From NCBI GenBank assembly GCA_030835135.1, contig JAUQWO010000076.1:141102-205101 (forward strand): a DNA stretch of 64,000 nucleotides, given 5' to 3'. Positions within the stretch are counted from its first letter, which is position 1; each line of letters opens with the position of its first letter. The position numbers and the translations under genes were made by a program. Below are positions 35,539-43,806 of this stretch, in pieces. Origin of the DNA: Bacteroidota bacterium (GTDB taxonomy: Bacteria; Bacteroidota; Ignavibacteria; UBA10030; UBA6906). The notes beneath the pieces are model-generated. The model worked only from the letters and a program-made list of their open reading frames with translations, searched no databases and was not told where the DNA came from.

Positions 35539-37725
35539 GTGATAGCACCACAGCAGTCCATCAGCAGCGCACTGGCGGGGACCAGCATGCTCCTCCGTCG
35601 TGCGCACGGTCCGGCCGTCGAGCACGCCGCGGCGGAGCTCTGGACCCGTACGCTCGGACGCGAGATCACTATCGGAGAGGCCACCGGTGCGCCGGCGGAT
35701 CGGCCCGGTGCGCTGCTCTTCGATGCCGGCTCCGGAAGCGCCGATGCATGCGCGTTGTACTTCCGGATGGACGCCAGCGGCGCCGGCGTCATCCGGGCCG
35801 CGCATCCGCGCTTTCTCTATTTCCTCACCGGTCACGTCCTGAAGCACCGGTATACGATCCCGGCCGATGCCGCCGCAGCGGGGATCACGCTCACCCCGTC
35901 CTTCCCCTGGTGCCGGAACCTCAGCGACCTTCTTGTCGGCAGTCAGCGTACTGCGCGGGGGTTTTCGCCCGCGGCCTATTGTGAGCAGATCGCTCTGCAG
36001 GGATTCACCCATGTCTCCGTGAATGCGCTCGGTGTTCCGCATCCGTTCGAGACCGGACCCGCCGGCGATGTGTACGGGGCCTTCTACGACTACAGCCCCG
36101 ATCTCGATCAGTTCGTCGACTCGTCGTTGATCAGAGGATATTATCCGGCCCAGTATCTCGCCGCGAATCTGACGGCCCTGCGCAACCGCGCGGCGCTCGC
36201 GCGCCGCTATGGCCTCGTGCCCGGCCTCCATATCAACTCCCCGCGGTCGATGCCGGAAGAATTCTGGGAGAAGAACGCCTATCTCCGCGGAGCGCGCATC
36301 GATCACCCGCGCGAAAGCTTCCGTCCGCGGTATACCCTGGCCATGTCCCATCCGGTCGTCCAGGAACACTATCGCGAACTCCTTCGCCATCTCCTGGCCG
36401 AAGTGCCCGATCTGGGATTCATTCATATCTGGACCAACGACAGCGGGGCAGGGTTCGAGTATGTCACGTCCCTGTATGCCGGCCGGAATGGCGGACCCTA
36501 TCTCCTCCGTGAATGGAGCTCGCACGAAGCGATCGCGCGGGCGGCTGCGGCGAATGTGCTGTCGTACTATCACCTGTTGCTCGACGAGGCACGGCGCGTG
36601 AACCCGGCGTTCCGTGTCGTGTGCGACCTCGCTCCGTTCTATGAGGAACGGCAGTACATCGTGCCCGGACTGGGTGGGGGTCTGGATGCCGGTGCGTTCG
36701 GCTCGTTCGAAGCGCAGGGGGCTGCGATCACCCGTCGCGATCTGGAAGAACGCGGCGCGTGGGACCACCGGAAGCTCGAGATGAGTCACCTGCATCTTCC
36801 GGGCCTGCCCTTTCCCGGACTCCTGTACGATCTGCTCACGGCAGCGATCGCTGCAAAGGCGAACGCGGTCCTCGGTGCGACCGCGGCACGCTCCCTGGCG
36901 CCGTACGATGTGAACGGTGAGGTGCTGGCAGCACTGCAAGCGGATCCGGCACGGCCGCGGGATGAGATCCTGCGCACGGCCGCAACCGCCATGGCGGGAG
37001 AAGACCGGGCCGAGGATCTCGTCCGCTTCTGGCTGCTCGCCGACGCTGCCGTACGCGCGTATCCGGCGGATATCCCCCTGGGGACATTCGCGTTCGCGTG
37101 GTTCAGGCTGTGGGTCCGGCCGTTCGTTCCGGACATCGATGCCATCCCGGAAGGAGAACGCCGGTACTACGAGCGCTTCCTGCTCGCGACGTTCAACAAC
37201 CCTGCGCGCATCGACCTGAATGCGGACATGCTCTGGCACTATATGACCGTCGAGCAAGCCGCCGAACGGCGCGACCGGATCGATACCCTGGTCGTGCCGC
37301 CCCTGGACCGCGCGATCGGCGGCCTCCGGGTCGTGTGTGCGACAGCAGCGCCCGGTGTATTCCCCGATCTCCTCGACCGGTTGCTGACCGCCCGGACGTA
37401 CTTCATCACCATGAGGAACACGATGGCGTGGACCTCGGCGGTCCATGGGTACGGTGGCGCAGCTACGTCGGACGAGCGTGCCCGCTGTCGCCGGGAGAGT
37501 GTGGCGATGGTCGACGCCGAATGCGCCAATGCGCGCGATCTGTTGGCGCTGTGGGAACGGTCTCCGCGGCATCTGTTCCCCGTATCGGGAACCGCGGAGT
37601 CTCTGCACATCTACGGGGAGAACTTCGGCGAGCTGCTGCGCAAGAAGATCGCGCTGATGGAGCGGCACCGGGAGGATGAGCCGCGGGTGGACGGAAGGTA
37701 CATGTGGAGACGGAAGGAAAATTGA
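35539..37725 (+). CDS. Putative cytoplasmic TIM-barrel glycoside hydrolase, family not identified
   Basis: 728 aa, GTG start, no signal peptide. The first ~115 residues look like the small alpha/beta domain placed before the barrel in GH20/GH67-type enzymes ('AAHPRFLYFLTGHVLKHRY'). A TIM barrel follows: 'AYCEQIALQGFTHVSVNALG', 'GLVPGLHINSPRSMP', 'DLGFIHIWTNDSGAGFEYV' and 'FRVVCDLAPFYEERQYIV'. The last ~250 residues are helical. Acidic residues suited to catalysis sit at strand ends (WTNDSG, FYEER), but I cannot name a catalytic pair. The gene lies 30 bp after the MetE-like gene. Alternative: a non-catalytic carbohydrate-processing protein. Confidence 0.68.
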   Translation: MIAPQQSISSALAGTSMLLRRAHGPAVEHAAAELWTRTLGREITIGEATGAPADRPGALLFDAGSGSADACALYFRMDASGAGVIRAAHPRFLYFLTGHVLKHRYTIPADAAAAGITLTPSFPWCRNLSDLLVGSQRTARGFSPAAYCEQIALQGFTHVSVNALGVPHPFETGPAGDVYGAFYDYSPDLDQFVDSSLIRGYYPAQYLAANLTALRNRAALARRYGLVPGLHINSPRSMPEEFWEKNAYLRGARIDHPRESFRPRYTLAMSHPVVQEHYRELLRHLLAEVPDLGFIHIWTNDSGAGFEYVTSLYAGRNGGPYLLREWSSHEAIARAAAANVLSYYHLLLDEARRVNPAFRVVCDLAPFYEERQYIVPGLGGGLDAGAFGSFEAQGAAITRRDLEERGAWDHRKLEMSHLHLPGLPFPGLLYDLLTAAIAAKANAVLGATAARSLAPYDVNGEVLAALQADPARPRDEILRTAATAMAGEDRAEDLVRFWLLADAAVRAYPADIPLGTFAFAWFRLWVRPFVPDIDAIPEGERRYYERFLLATFNNPARIDLNADMLWHYMTVEQAAERRDRIDTLVVPPLDRAIGGLRVVCATAAPGVFPDLLDRLLTARTYFITMRNTMAWTSAVHGYGGAATSDERARCRRESVAMVDAECANARDLLALWERSPRHLFPVSGTAESLHIYGENFGELLRKKIALMERHREDEPRVDGRYMWRRKEN

Positions 37726-37735
37726 GGATCGTCGA

Positions 37736-37755
37736 TTGACCATTGCAATTGTCAA
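37736..37755. promoter_or_regulatory. Near-perfect 20-bp palindrome upstream of the second PhyH gene
   Basis: TTGACCATTGCAATTGTCAA is symmetric apart from one base pair and is centred on ATTGCAAT. It occupies the 47-bp gap between the putative glycosidase and the dioxygenase. It may be an operator; no clear promoter accompanies it. Confidence 0.45.
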
Positions 37756-37772
37756 TGAACGGAGGAGAGAAC

Positions 37773-38564
37773 ATGTACGGCGGAGAGTACCGGCTCACGG
37801 ATGACCAGATCAGGTTCTATGAAGAGAATGGATTCGTACAGCTGCACAATGTGCTGACGGCGGAGGAGGTGCAGACGCTGCGCGCCGCACTCGACGTGGC
37901 GATCGCCGACCGCGACCGCCTGAAGGCGAACTGGGGCCCGCGTGAGGATGAAGAGTACGCCAAGGTGTTCCTGCAAATGGTGAATGTGTGGGAGCGGTAT
38001 GCGGCGATCGAAGAGTATGTGCTCGGGTCCCGCATCGGCGGCATCGCCCGGCAGCTCACCCGTTCCTCCGCGGTGCGGCTCTGGCATGATCACGCGCTGA
38101 TCAAGTATCCCAAGGACAGCAAGGCCACGGCGTGGCATCAGGACAAAGTCTACTGGCCGATGCGGGAGAACACCGCGCTCTCGTGCTGGATGGCGCTGGA
38201 CGATGTGACGGTGGACAAGGGGTGCATGTGGTTCATCCCCGGCTCCCACAAGCTCGGACCCCTCGACCCGGTGGACCTCGGCAAGGCCGGCGATGAGGAC
38301 CTCCTGGCGTTGTTGCCCATCGGTGGACGGGAGAGTGTGCGGCCGTTCATCGCGGAGATGAAGGCCGGCAGCTGCACGTTCCACCACGGACTCACCTTCC
38401 ACTACGCCGGCCCGAACGTCACCGATGGACCCCGACGGGCGATGGTCACGATCTATATGCCGGCAGGTACCCATTACGCGCCGTTGGCACATCTCATCGG
38501 GGACCGCGGGAACCTCACGGATGGCGAGGAGTTCCATGGTCCGCTCTTTCCTATCATTCGGTGA
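37773..38564 (+). CDS. PhyH-family Fe(II)/2-oxoglutarate-dependent dioxygenase (second copy)
   Basis: 263 aa from the ATG at 37773, with a strong GGAGGAGA site. The iron ligands are H122 and D124 in 'AWHQDKVYWPM' and H210 in 'HHGLTFHYAGPN'. 'DKGCMWFIPGSHKLGPL' is the conserved central block. No signal peptide. It is clearly a different subfamily from the copy at 19876-20646, with little similarity outside the motifs. It sits between the TIM-barrel protein and a six-hairpin glycosidase whose frame begins at or just after its stop. Likely substrate: a small carbohydrate-derived molecule; this rests on context only. Confidence 0.88.
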   Translation: MYGGEYRLTDDQIRFYEENGFVQLHNVLTAEEVQTLRAALDVAIADRDRLKANWGPREDEEYAKVFLQMVNVWERYAAIEEYVLGSRIGGIARQLTRSSAVRLWHDHALIKYPKDSKATAWHQDKVYWPMRENTALSCWMALDDVTVDKGCMWFIPGSHKLGPLDPVDLGKAGDEDLLALLPIGGRESVRPFIAEMKAGSCTFHHGLTFHYAGPNVTDGPRRAMVTIYMPAGTHYAPLAHLIGDRGNLTDGEEFHGPLFPIIR

Positions 38565-38572
38565 ATCCTCTC

Positions 38573-40177
38573 ATGGCACGCACAACGAAACGAACGAATG
38601 TCGTGACATCGCTCCGGACCGGCGACAGCCGGCTGAACGTCCTCCTGCCGCGCATCAAGGGATTCCTGGATCAGGACGTCTCCGAGGTGAACGTCATGGG
38701 CACGCGCATCCGGGGCTACCATTCTCCCGATGGACCGAGCCTCTGGCTCCGCGATCATACGGACATGCTGCGCGGGGTGAAGTACTGGGAACACGATATG
38801 ACCAGCATGGTCGAGTACTTCGCCGACACGCAGACACGCGCGGGCTGGCTGTTCGACTATGTGACGATGACACCCGACAAACTGCCCTGCGAGCGGGAGA
38901 ACTGGGCGAAACATGTGCGTGTCCCCGTGGAAGCGGACGTTGAATACCGGTTCGTGAACGGCGTGTTCCTTGCCTGGCAGGCCACCGGCGACACCGCATG
39001 GATGAAGCGCATGGTCCTCCATTGCGAGCGCGCGCTGGCGTACATCCTGTCCGATCCGTGGCGGTGGGACCGGAAGCACGGTCTGGTGAAGCGTGCCTAC
39101 ACCATCGACACCTGGGACTTCGACTATACCGCGGGAAAACACGAGTGGCTGAACTTCCAGGTCACCGATGACACGTTCTGGGGGATCATGCATGGCGATA
39201 GTTCCGGATACTATCAGGCGTTCCGGCAGATGGCGGTGATGTATGCGGCATTGCGCCAGCGGCCGCGCGCATCGTACTGGGCCACCCTCGCCGAGGAGTT
39301 CCGGAAGCGGGCCAACGCGCTGAGCTTCAACGGGCGTTTCTACACGCATCACGTGCCGCTGGTGCCGGTGCAGATCGAAGGTGTGGACACTGCCGCGCAG
39401 CTCTCCCTGAGCAACCCGATGAACATCAACCGCGGGTTGGCGACGCACGCGATGGCGGCATCGATCATCGAGGAATACCGGACCCGCGGCCAGCGACCCG
39501 GGACCTTCGCGCCATGGTACAGTATCGACCCCCCGTTCCCCGATGGGATCTACGGCGACGAGAAGCTCGTTGGCGGCGCCTATTGTAACGGCGGCATCAT
39601 GCCACTGGTCGGTGGTGAACTCGCACGGGCGGCCTTCGAGCACGGCTTCGAAACGTACGGCGTGGAGCAACTCCTCCGGTATGAAGAGCTCACGGCCGCG
39701 AATGAAACGTATCTATGGTACTTCCCGGATGGACGTCACGCAACGAAAGAGACCAGCACGAGTCCCGAGGCCTATCCCACCGACGGGTGGGGTGCGTCGA
39801 CGATGGTGTACGCGCTCATGGAGGGGCTTGCCGGTGTGGTGGACCAGGCCGACCTGTACCGGAAGGTCCGTCTCTCGCCACGGTGGGTTGGGGCAGGACA
39901 GGACGATGCCCAGGTACGCTGCGCGTACGGCGCATCGGGTGCCTCCATTGGGTACGACTATCATCACGATGCTATCGCGCGTACCATCACGATGCAGATC
40001 GTCGGTGATGCCATGGTGGATCTGCATGTGATGCTCCCTCCGGGAACGGAAGGGCGGAAGGTCACGTGCAACGGCCGGACGATCGCCGCGAACGCTGGGA
40101 AGATACGTGAAAGCAACTATGTGAATGCACCGTGCAAGGTCCGTGGCCGCGCAGAGGTCCGGATCCATTACGCATGA
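38573..40177 (+). CDS. Cytoplasmic (alpha/alpha)6-barrel glycosidase-like protein
   Basis: 534 aa from the ATG at 38573; a GTG at 38561 overlapping the previous stop (GTGA) is the alternative. No signal peptide. The helix-rich sequence carries 'SLWLRDHTDMLRGVKYWEHDM' near the N-terminus, 'GVFLAWQATGDTAWM', 'GGAYCNGGIMPLVGGELARAAFE' and 'PEAYPTDGWGASTMVYALMEG', typical of six-hairpin glycosidases such as GH15/GH63/GH78-like clans, with acidic residues in the D-rich N-terminal motif. A small beta domain closes the protein. I cannot assign a GH family. It overlaps functionally and spatially with the next six-hairpin gene (13-bp gap). Confidence 0.72.
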   Translation: MARTTKRTNVVTSLRTGDSRLNVLLPRIKGFLDQDVSEVNVMGTRIRGYHSPDGPSLWLRDHTDMLRGVKYWEHDMTSMVEYFADTQTRAGWLFDYVTMTPDKLPCERENWAKHVRVPVEADVEYRFVNGVFLAWQATGDTAWMKRMVLHCERALAYILSDPWRWDRKHGLVKRAYTIDTWDFDYTAGKHEWLNFQVTDDTFWGIMHGDSSGYYQAFRQMAVMYAALRQRPRASYWATLAEEFRKRANALSFNGRFYTHHVPLVPVQIEGVDTAAQLSLSNPMNINRGLATHAMAASIIEEYRTRGQRPGTFAPWYSIDPPFPDGIYGDEKLVGGAYCNGGIMPLVGGELARAAFEHGFETYGVEQLLRYEELTAANETYLWYFPDGRHATKETSTSPEAYPTDGWGASTMVYALMEGLAGVVDQADLYRKVRLSPRWVGAGQDDAQVRCAYGASGASIGYDYHHDAIARTITMQIVGDAMVDLHVMLPPGTEGRKVTCNGRTIAANAGKIRESNYVNAPCKVRGRAEVRIHYA

Positions 40178-40190
40178 CAAGGGAAGAACC

Positions 40191-42431
40191 ATGAAACGAC
40201 GTCAATTTCTCGCAGCGCCGGCGATCTCACTGCTGTTGCCCGCGTCCGGTGCGTTGAACTCGATCGCCTCCGCAGGGGAGATCCTCGAAGGGTCACAGCG
40301 GCCGGCGAATCTTGAAAAATTCCCGCAACGGCTTCACCAGGACTTCGTCACCTACCGCCCCGGGGTGGAGTACTTCTTCCTCGGGAACGGCGACATCCAT
40401 GCGATCCTCCAGTATCAGCCCGACCGGTCCGGAGACCTGCCGATGACCTACCTCGGTCTGACATTGATGGATGCGGAGCGGTTCTCACGCAAGTGGTCCA
40501 CGTATTTCTTTCTCCCGGAACGTGGTTTTGAACGGACGATGCTCTCGGTCACCACCGGGGGCAAGGGGTATGGGGCGACGCCTGCGTCCGTCGAGACGGT
40601 GGCATGGACGCAGAAGGAAGGTGTGCCGGTGGTGGTCCTGCAATGGAAAGCCGGCGATCTGACGGTGACGGAGGATTTGTTCGTGCCATCGGAGGGTGGC
40701 TATCTCATCCGGCAGGTGCGGTTGCAGAATACCAGTGCAGTGGCGGCAGAGTGCACGCTCGGGCTCGCGCTGACACCGAACTTCGCGATCTTCGATGATA
40801 TCGGTACGGACCGGAACGAGGGGAGCGTCCATGGACGCGGCTACACCGAGGTGACGCTCCGGTGTCTGGATGGGAAGGTCGAGACCGTGGGCCGGTACGA
40901 TCTCCGTGTGACCCTTCCGACGATCGGAGCGGGGATGGAAGCAACAGCGCGGTTCGTGTATTCAATCCGTCCCGGAACCGCGGCCATGACCGCACGCCGG
41001 CTGCCTGCCGTGTGGAAGAAGACCGTCGCGTACTGGGCGCCCAAACCCGTGCTCCGGTCGGGCAATGCCACGATCGATCATCTCCATGCGGTGGCACGCT
41101 CGGGGCTCAAAGCGCAACTCGCGCGCAGCGGGAAACGCGACAGCGGGTACTGGATGTACAATATGGAATGGGTGCGCGATGACGTGATGATGATGCAGGC
41201 CATGTCCATGGCCGGACTGCATGACGAAGCGCGTTCCATTCTGGAGAAGATCCTGTCGAAGGCGGTCGGCCCTGATGGCTGCGCGATCGAGTCGAGCAGG
41301 TGGTCGGGGTATGATTACACGGAACTCGATCAGAATGGTCAGATCCTGTTCGCCGCGTGGATCTACCTGTGCTGGACCGGCGATACGGGTCTCATCAAGA
41401 AGTACTGGAAGCAGATCGTCCTGGCCGGAGACTTCCCGTTGCTGGACGTATTCCGTGATGCGAAGAGTGGATTGCTCCGGAACAAGCGTGAATTCTGGGA
41501 GCGTGACGACCGTCTCGGCGTGGAAGATGGCTTCGAACTCGTCTATCAGTTCTGGGTCGCCTACGGACTGGAGAAGGGTGCAGCGGTGGCCCGGCTGTTG
41601 GGTGACACCGCTGTGGCGGTCCGTTGGGAGAAGGAATCGGCCCGTCTCCGCCAGGCCATGCTGAACGACCCGGTTTATCGGTTCGTGGAGGAAGGACATC
41701 TGATCAAGCGCCGGAAACGTAATGGCAGCTGGCAGAAGTACTTCATCCCGCCGAACAGGAATGTGCCACCGGCCGGTTCACCTCTGGCGACCGTCGAGAG
41801 ACCGGAAGGGGATCCCGATTCGGGGTCGCTCTATCCTATCATCTACGGTATGGTGGATCCGCGTGGCGAGGTGGGACGGAACACGATCGCGCATATGGAG
41901 GTCCTCTGGGATCAGCGGTGGGATTTTGGTGGGTATGCGCGGTACAACACGGACAGCGAGCCTGATCCGCCCGGCCCGTGGCCGATCGCAACCATGCTCG
42001 TGGCGCGTGCCGCGCTGGAAGCGGGCGATCACGAACGTGTCTGGCGATCGCTGCGCTGGGTCGAAGGTGTTCATGGGGGGCTTTCGGGTGCGTGGTTCGA
42101 GCGGTATGGTCCGAGCATCACGCCGCCGGCGCCTCCGGTGTGCATCGTGGGGTGGGTCTGGGCTGAGATCGAGCTGTTCATGGTCCATCACCTGTTCGGG
42201 TTCCGCCCCGATCTGCAGGGGATCGAGATCCGGCCGAAGCTGCTGGCGGGGGTGGATACGCTTGCCACGCGGTTCACCATTCGGGGTGGCGGTGTCGAGG
42301 TGGAGGTCGTCCGTGGAGGAGTTCCCGGTGCCATGGTCAGCGGTACGAGCACCCCGCTTGTCGATGGTGCCGTCCGGTTGCCATATCCCCGGAAGAATGC
42401 GGTCACGAAGGTCACGGTCACGCTGGAATAG
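40191..42431 (+). CDS. Tat-exported glucoamylase-like (alpha/alpha)6 glycosidase
   Basis: 746 aa from the ATG at 40191 with GGGAAGA upstream. The N-terminus MKRRQFLAAPA is a twin-arginine signal. An N-terminal beta-sandwich (about 40-290) leads into a toroid with 'YNMEWVRDDVMMMQAMSMAGL' and 'ELDQNGQILFAAWIYLCWTGD', which resemble GH15/GH65-type active-site helices (acidic E and D residues at barrel loops). 'EPDPPGPWPIATMLVARAALEAG' and a C-terminal beta region complete it. The GH15-like label is a clan-level guess. Probably periplasmic. Confidence 0.75.
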   Translation: MKRRQFLAAPAISLLLPASGALNSIASAGEILEGSQRPANLEKFPQRLHQDFVTYRPGVEYFFLGNGDIHAILQYQPDRSGDLPMTYLGLTLMDAERFSRKWSTYFFLPERGFERTMLSVTTGGKGYGATPASVETVAWTQKEGVPVVVLQWKAGDLTVTEDLFVPSEGGYLIRQVRLQNTSAVAAECTLGLALTPNFAIFDDIGTDRNEGSVHGRGYTEVTLRCLDGKVETVGRYDLRVTLPTIGAGMEATARFVYSIRPGTAAMTARRLPAVWKKTVAYWAPKPVLRSGNATIDHLHAVARSGLKAQLARSGKRDSGYWMYNMEWVRDDVMMMQAMSMAGLHDEARSILEKILSKAVGPDGCAIESSRWSGYDYTELDQNGQILFAAWIYLCWTGDTGLIKKYWKQIVLAGDFPLLDVFRDAKSGLLRNKREFWERDDRLGVEDGFELVYQFWVAYGLEKGAAVARLLGDTAVAVRWEKESARLRQAMLNDPVYRFVEEGHLIKRRKRNGSWQKYFIPPNRNVPPAGSPLATVERPEGDPDSGSLYPIIYGMVDPRGEVGRNTIAHMEVLWDQRWDFGGYARYNTDSEPDPPGPWPIATMLVARAALEAGDHERVWRSLRWVEGVHGGLSGAWFERYGPSITPPAPPVCIVGWVWAEIELFMVHHLFGFRPDLQGIEIRPKLLAGVDTLATRFTIRGGGVEVEVVRGGVPGAMVSGTSTPLVDGAVRLPYPRKNAVTKVTVTLE

Positions 42432-42483
42432 CGACCGCCGGGGAGAGGGCGGCGATCACTCTCACAGAAACAACGAAGTGCCT

Positions 42484-43764
42484 ATGAAACGCTCAGATTT
42501 TCTCCGTACGTGCTGTACCGGCATCGCCGGCACGGCGCTGCTTCCACAACTCATGCACGCGGCGCCGGACGCTCTGCCCGCGCCGGCGTGGCCTTCCATC
42601 GATCCTTCCGACGAGCGGTTCTGGACGCTCCTGCGTGATCAGTTTCCCCTCACGCGCGAACGTGCATATCTGAACACCGGTGGTCTCGGTGCATCACCCT
42701 ACGTGGTGCTCGAAACGGTGAAGGGGAAGATGGACGAACTCGAACATATCTGCGAAACGGGACACACGGACGAGGCGCTGCACGGGATCAAGGTCAACGC
42801 CGCCGGCTTGCTGGGGTGCGACGCACCGGAGCTGGCGCTGGTCCGGAACACCACCGAGGGCATCAACATCATCGCCCAGGGCGTGACGTGGAAGAAAGGC
42901 GATGAAGTGATCCTCTCGACCCACGAGCATGTGGGCAATTCCATGACATGGATGGCACTCGCGCGGAGCCAGGGGATCGTGATCCGGTTGTTCGAACCGT
43001 CCACGGCTTCGGCGGCGGAGAACCTCGAGCGCATCATGACGCTGACCAACCGCCGCACGCGGATGATCAGCATACCGCACGTGGTGACGACCACCGGGTT
43101 GCGCATGCCGGTGAAGGAGATCTGCGCCTTCGCGCGCTCCCGTGGGATCCTGAATCTCGTGGATGGTGCGCAGACGGCGGGGATGTTCCCGTTCAGCCTG
43201 CATGACATCGGGTGCGATGCCTATGCGACCAGCGGACACAAGTGGTTGATGGGACCGAAAGAGACCGGGATGTTGTACGTGCGAAAGGACATGATGGACA
43301 CGTTCACCCCGCGTTTTGTCGGCGCGTACTCGGATGGCGGGTATGATTTCCTGAAGGGGACGATGGCCTTCAACCCGACCGCGCAGCGGTATGAGTATGG
43401 GACGGTAAGTATGCCTCTCCGCGCCGGACTCGGGGCGGCGTTCCAGTTCGTGCAGCGGATCGGCATCGCGACGATCTGGGAGCGCGACCGCGCGCTGTCG
43501 TCACACCTGGCCGCGGGGCTCCGGGCGATACCACACGTCCGCGTCCACTCGCCGGAAGATCCCGCGCTCTGCAGTGCGATGACGACGTTCGAGCATGACC
43601 GTTTGCCGTCGCTGGAGATCCAGAAGCAGCTCACCGAAAGGAACCTGCGGACCCGTTCCGTGAATGAGGGCGGGATGGCGGCCTTGCGCATCTCCACGCA
43701 TATCTACAATACCTTCGAGGAGGTCGAACGGGTCCTCGACGGCGTTCGCGCCGCGAAATTCTAG
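42484..43764 (+). CDS. Exported class V aminotransferase-fold PLP enzyme (isopenicillin-N-epimerase/cysteine-desulfurase-like)
   Basis: 426 aa. The N-terminus (MKRSDFLRTCCTGIAGTALL...MHA) is a Tat-like export signal with KR in place of RR. The PLP fold is clear: 'YLNTGGLGASP', 'LALVRNTTEGINIIAQG', 'LSTHEHVGNSMTW', 'LNLVDGAQTAGMFPFSL', and the Schiff-base lysine K253 in 'TSGHKWLMGP'. 'ALRISTHIYNTFEEVERVL' is the usual C-terminus. Export of a folded PLP enzyme by Tat is logical, since the cofactor is loaded in the cytoplasm. The chemistry could be epimerisation, C-S or C-N cleavage, or amino-sugar processing; it is not decided by the sequence. Confidence 0.88.
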   Translation: MKRSDFLRTCCTGIAGTALLPQLMHAAPDALPAPAWPSIDPSDERFWTLLRDQFPLTRERAYLNTGGLGASPYVVLETVKGKMDELEHICETGHTDEALHGIKVNAAGLLGCDAPELALVRNTTEGINIIAQGVTWKKGDEVILSTHEHVGNSMTWMALARSQGIVIRLFEPSTASAAENLERIMTLTNRRTRMISIPHVVTTTGLRMPVKEICAFARSRGILNLVDGAQTAGMFPFSLHDIGCDAYATSGHKWLMGPKETGMLYVRKDMMDTFTPRFVGAYSDGGYDFLKGTMAFNPTAQRYEYGTVSMPLRAGLGAAFQFVQRIGIATIWERDRALSSHLAAGLRAIPHVRVHSPEDPALCSAMTTFEHDRLPSLEIQKQLTERNLRTRSVNEGGMAALRISTHIYNTFEEVERVLDGVRAAKF

Positions 43765-43769
43765 TCATA

Positions 43770-43785
43770 TCCGCGTGCGCGCGGA
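43770..43785 (+). other. Small hairpin between the PLP enzyme and the symporter genes
   Basis: TCCGCG and CGCGGA flank a TGCG loop, in the 42-bp gap just after the PLP-enzyme stop. Too short and without a T-tract to be called a terminator. Confidence 0.35.
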
Positions 43786-43806
43786 CAACGAACAACGGAA
43801 GCAGTC

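Noticed and set aside
34465-37755. 1096-codon minus-strand open frame spanning the MetE-like gene and the TIM-barrel gene
   Set aside because: It covers two clear plus-strand genes and their gap, and its translation shows no fold-like hydrophobic pattern.
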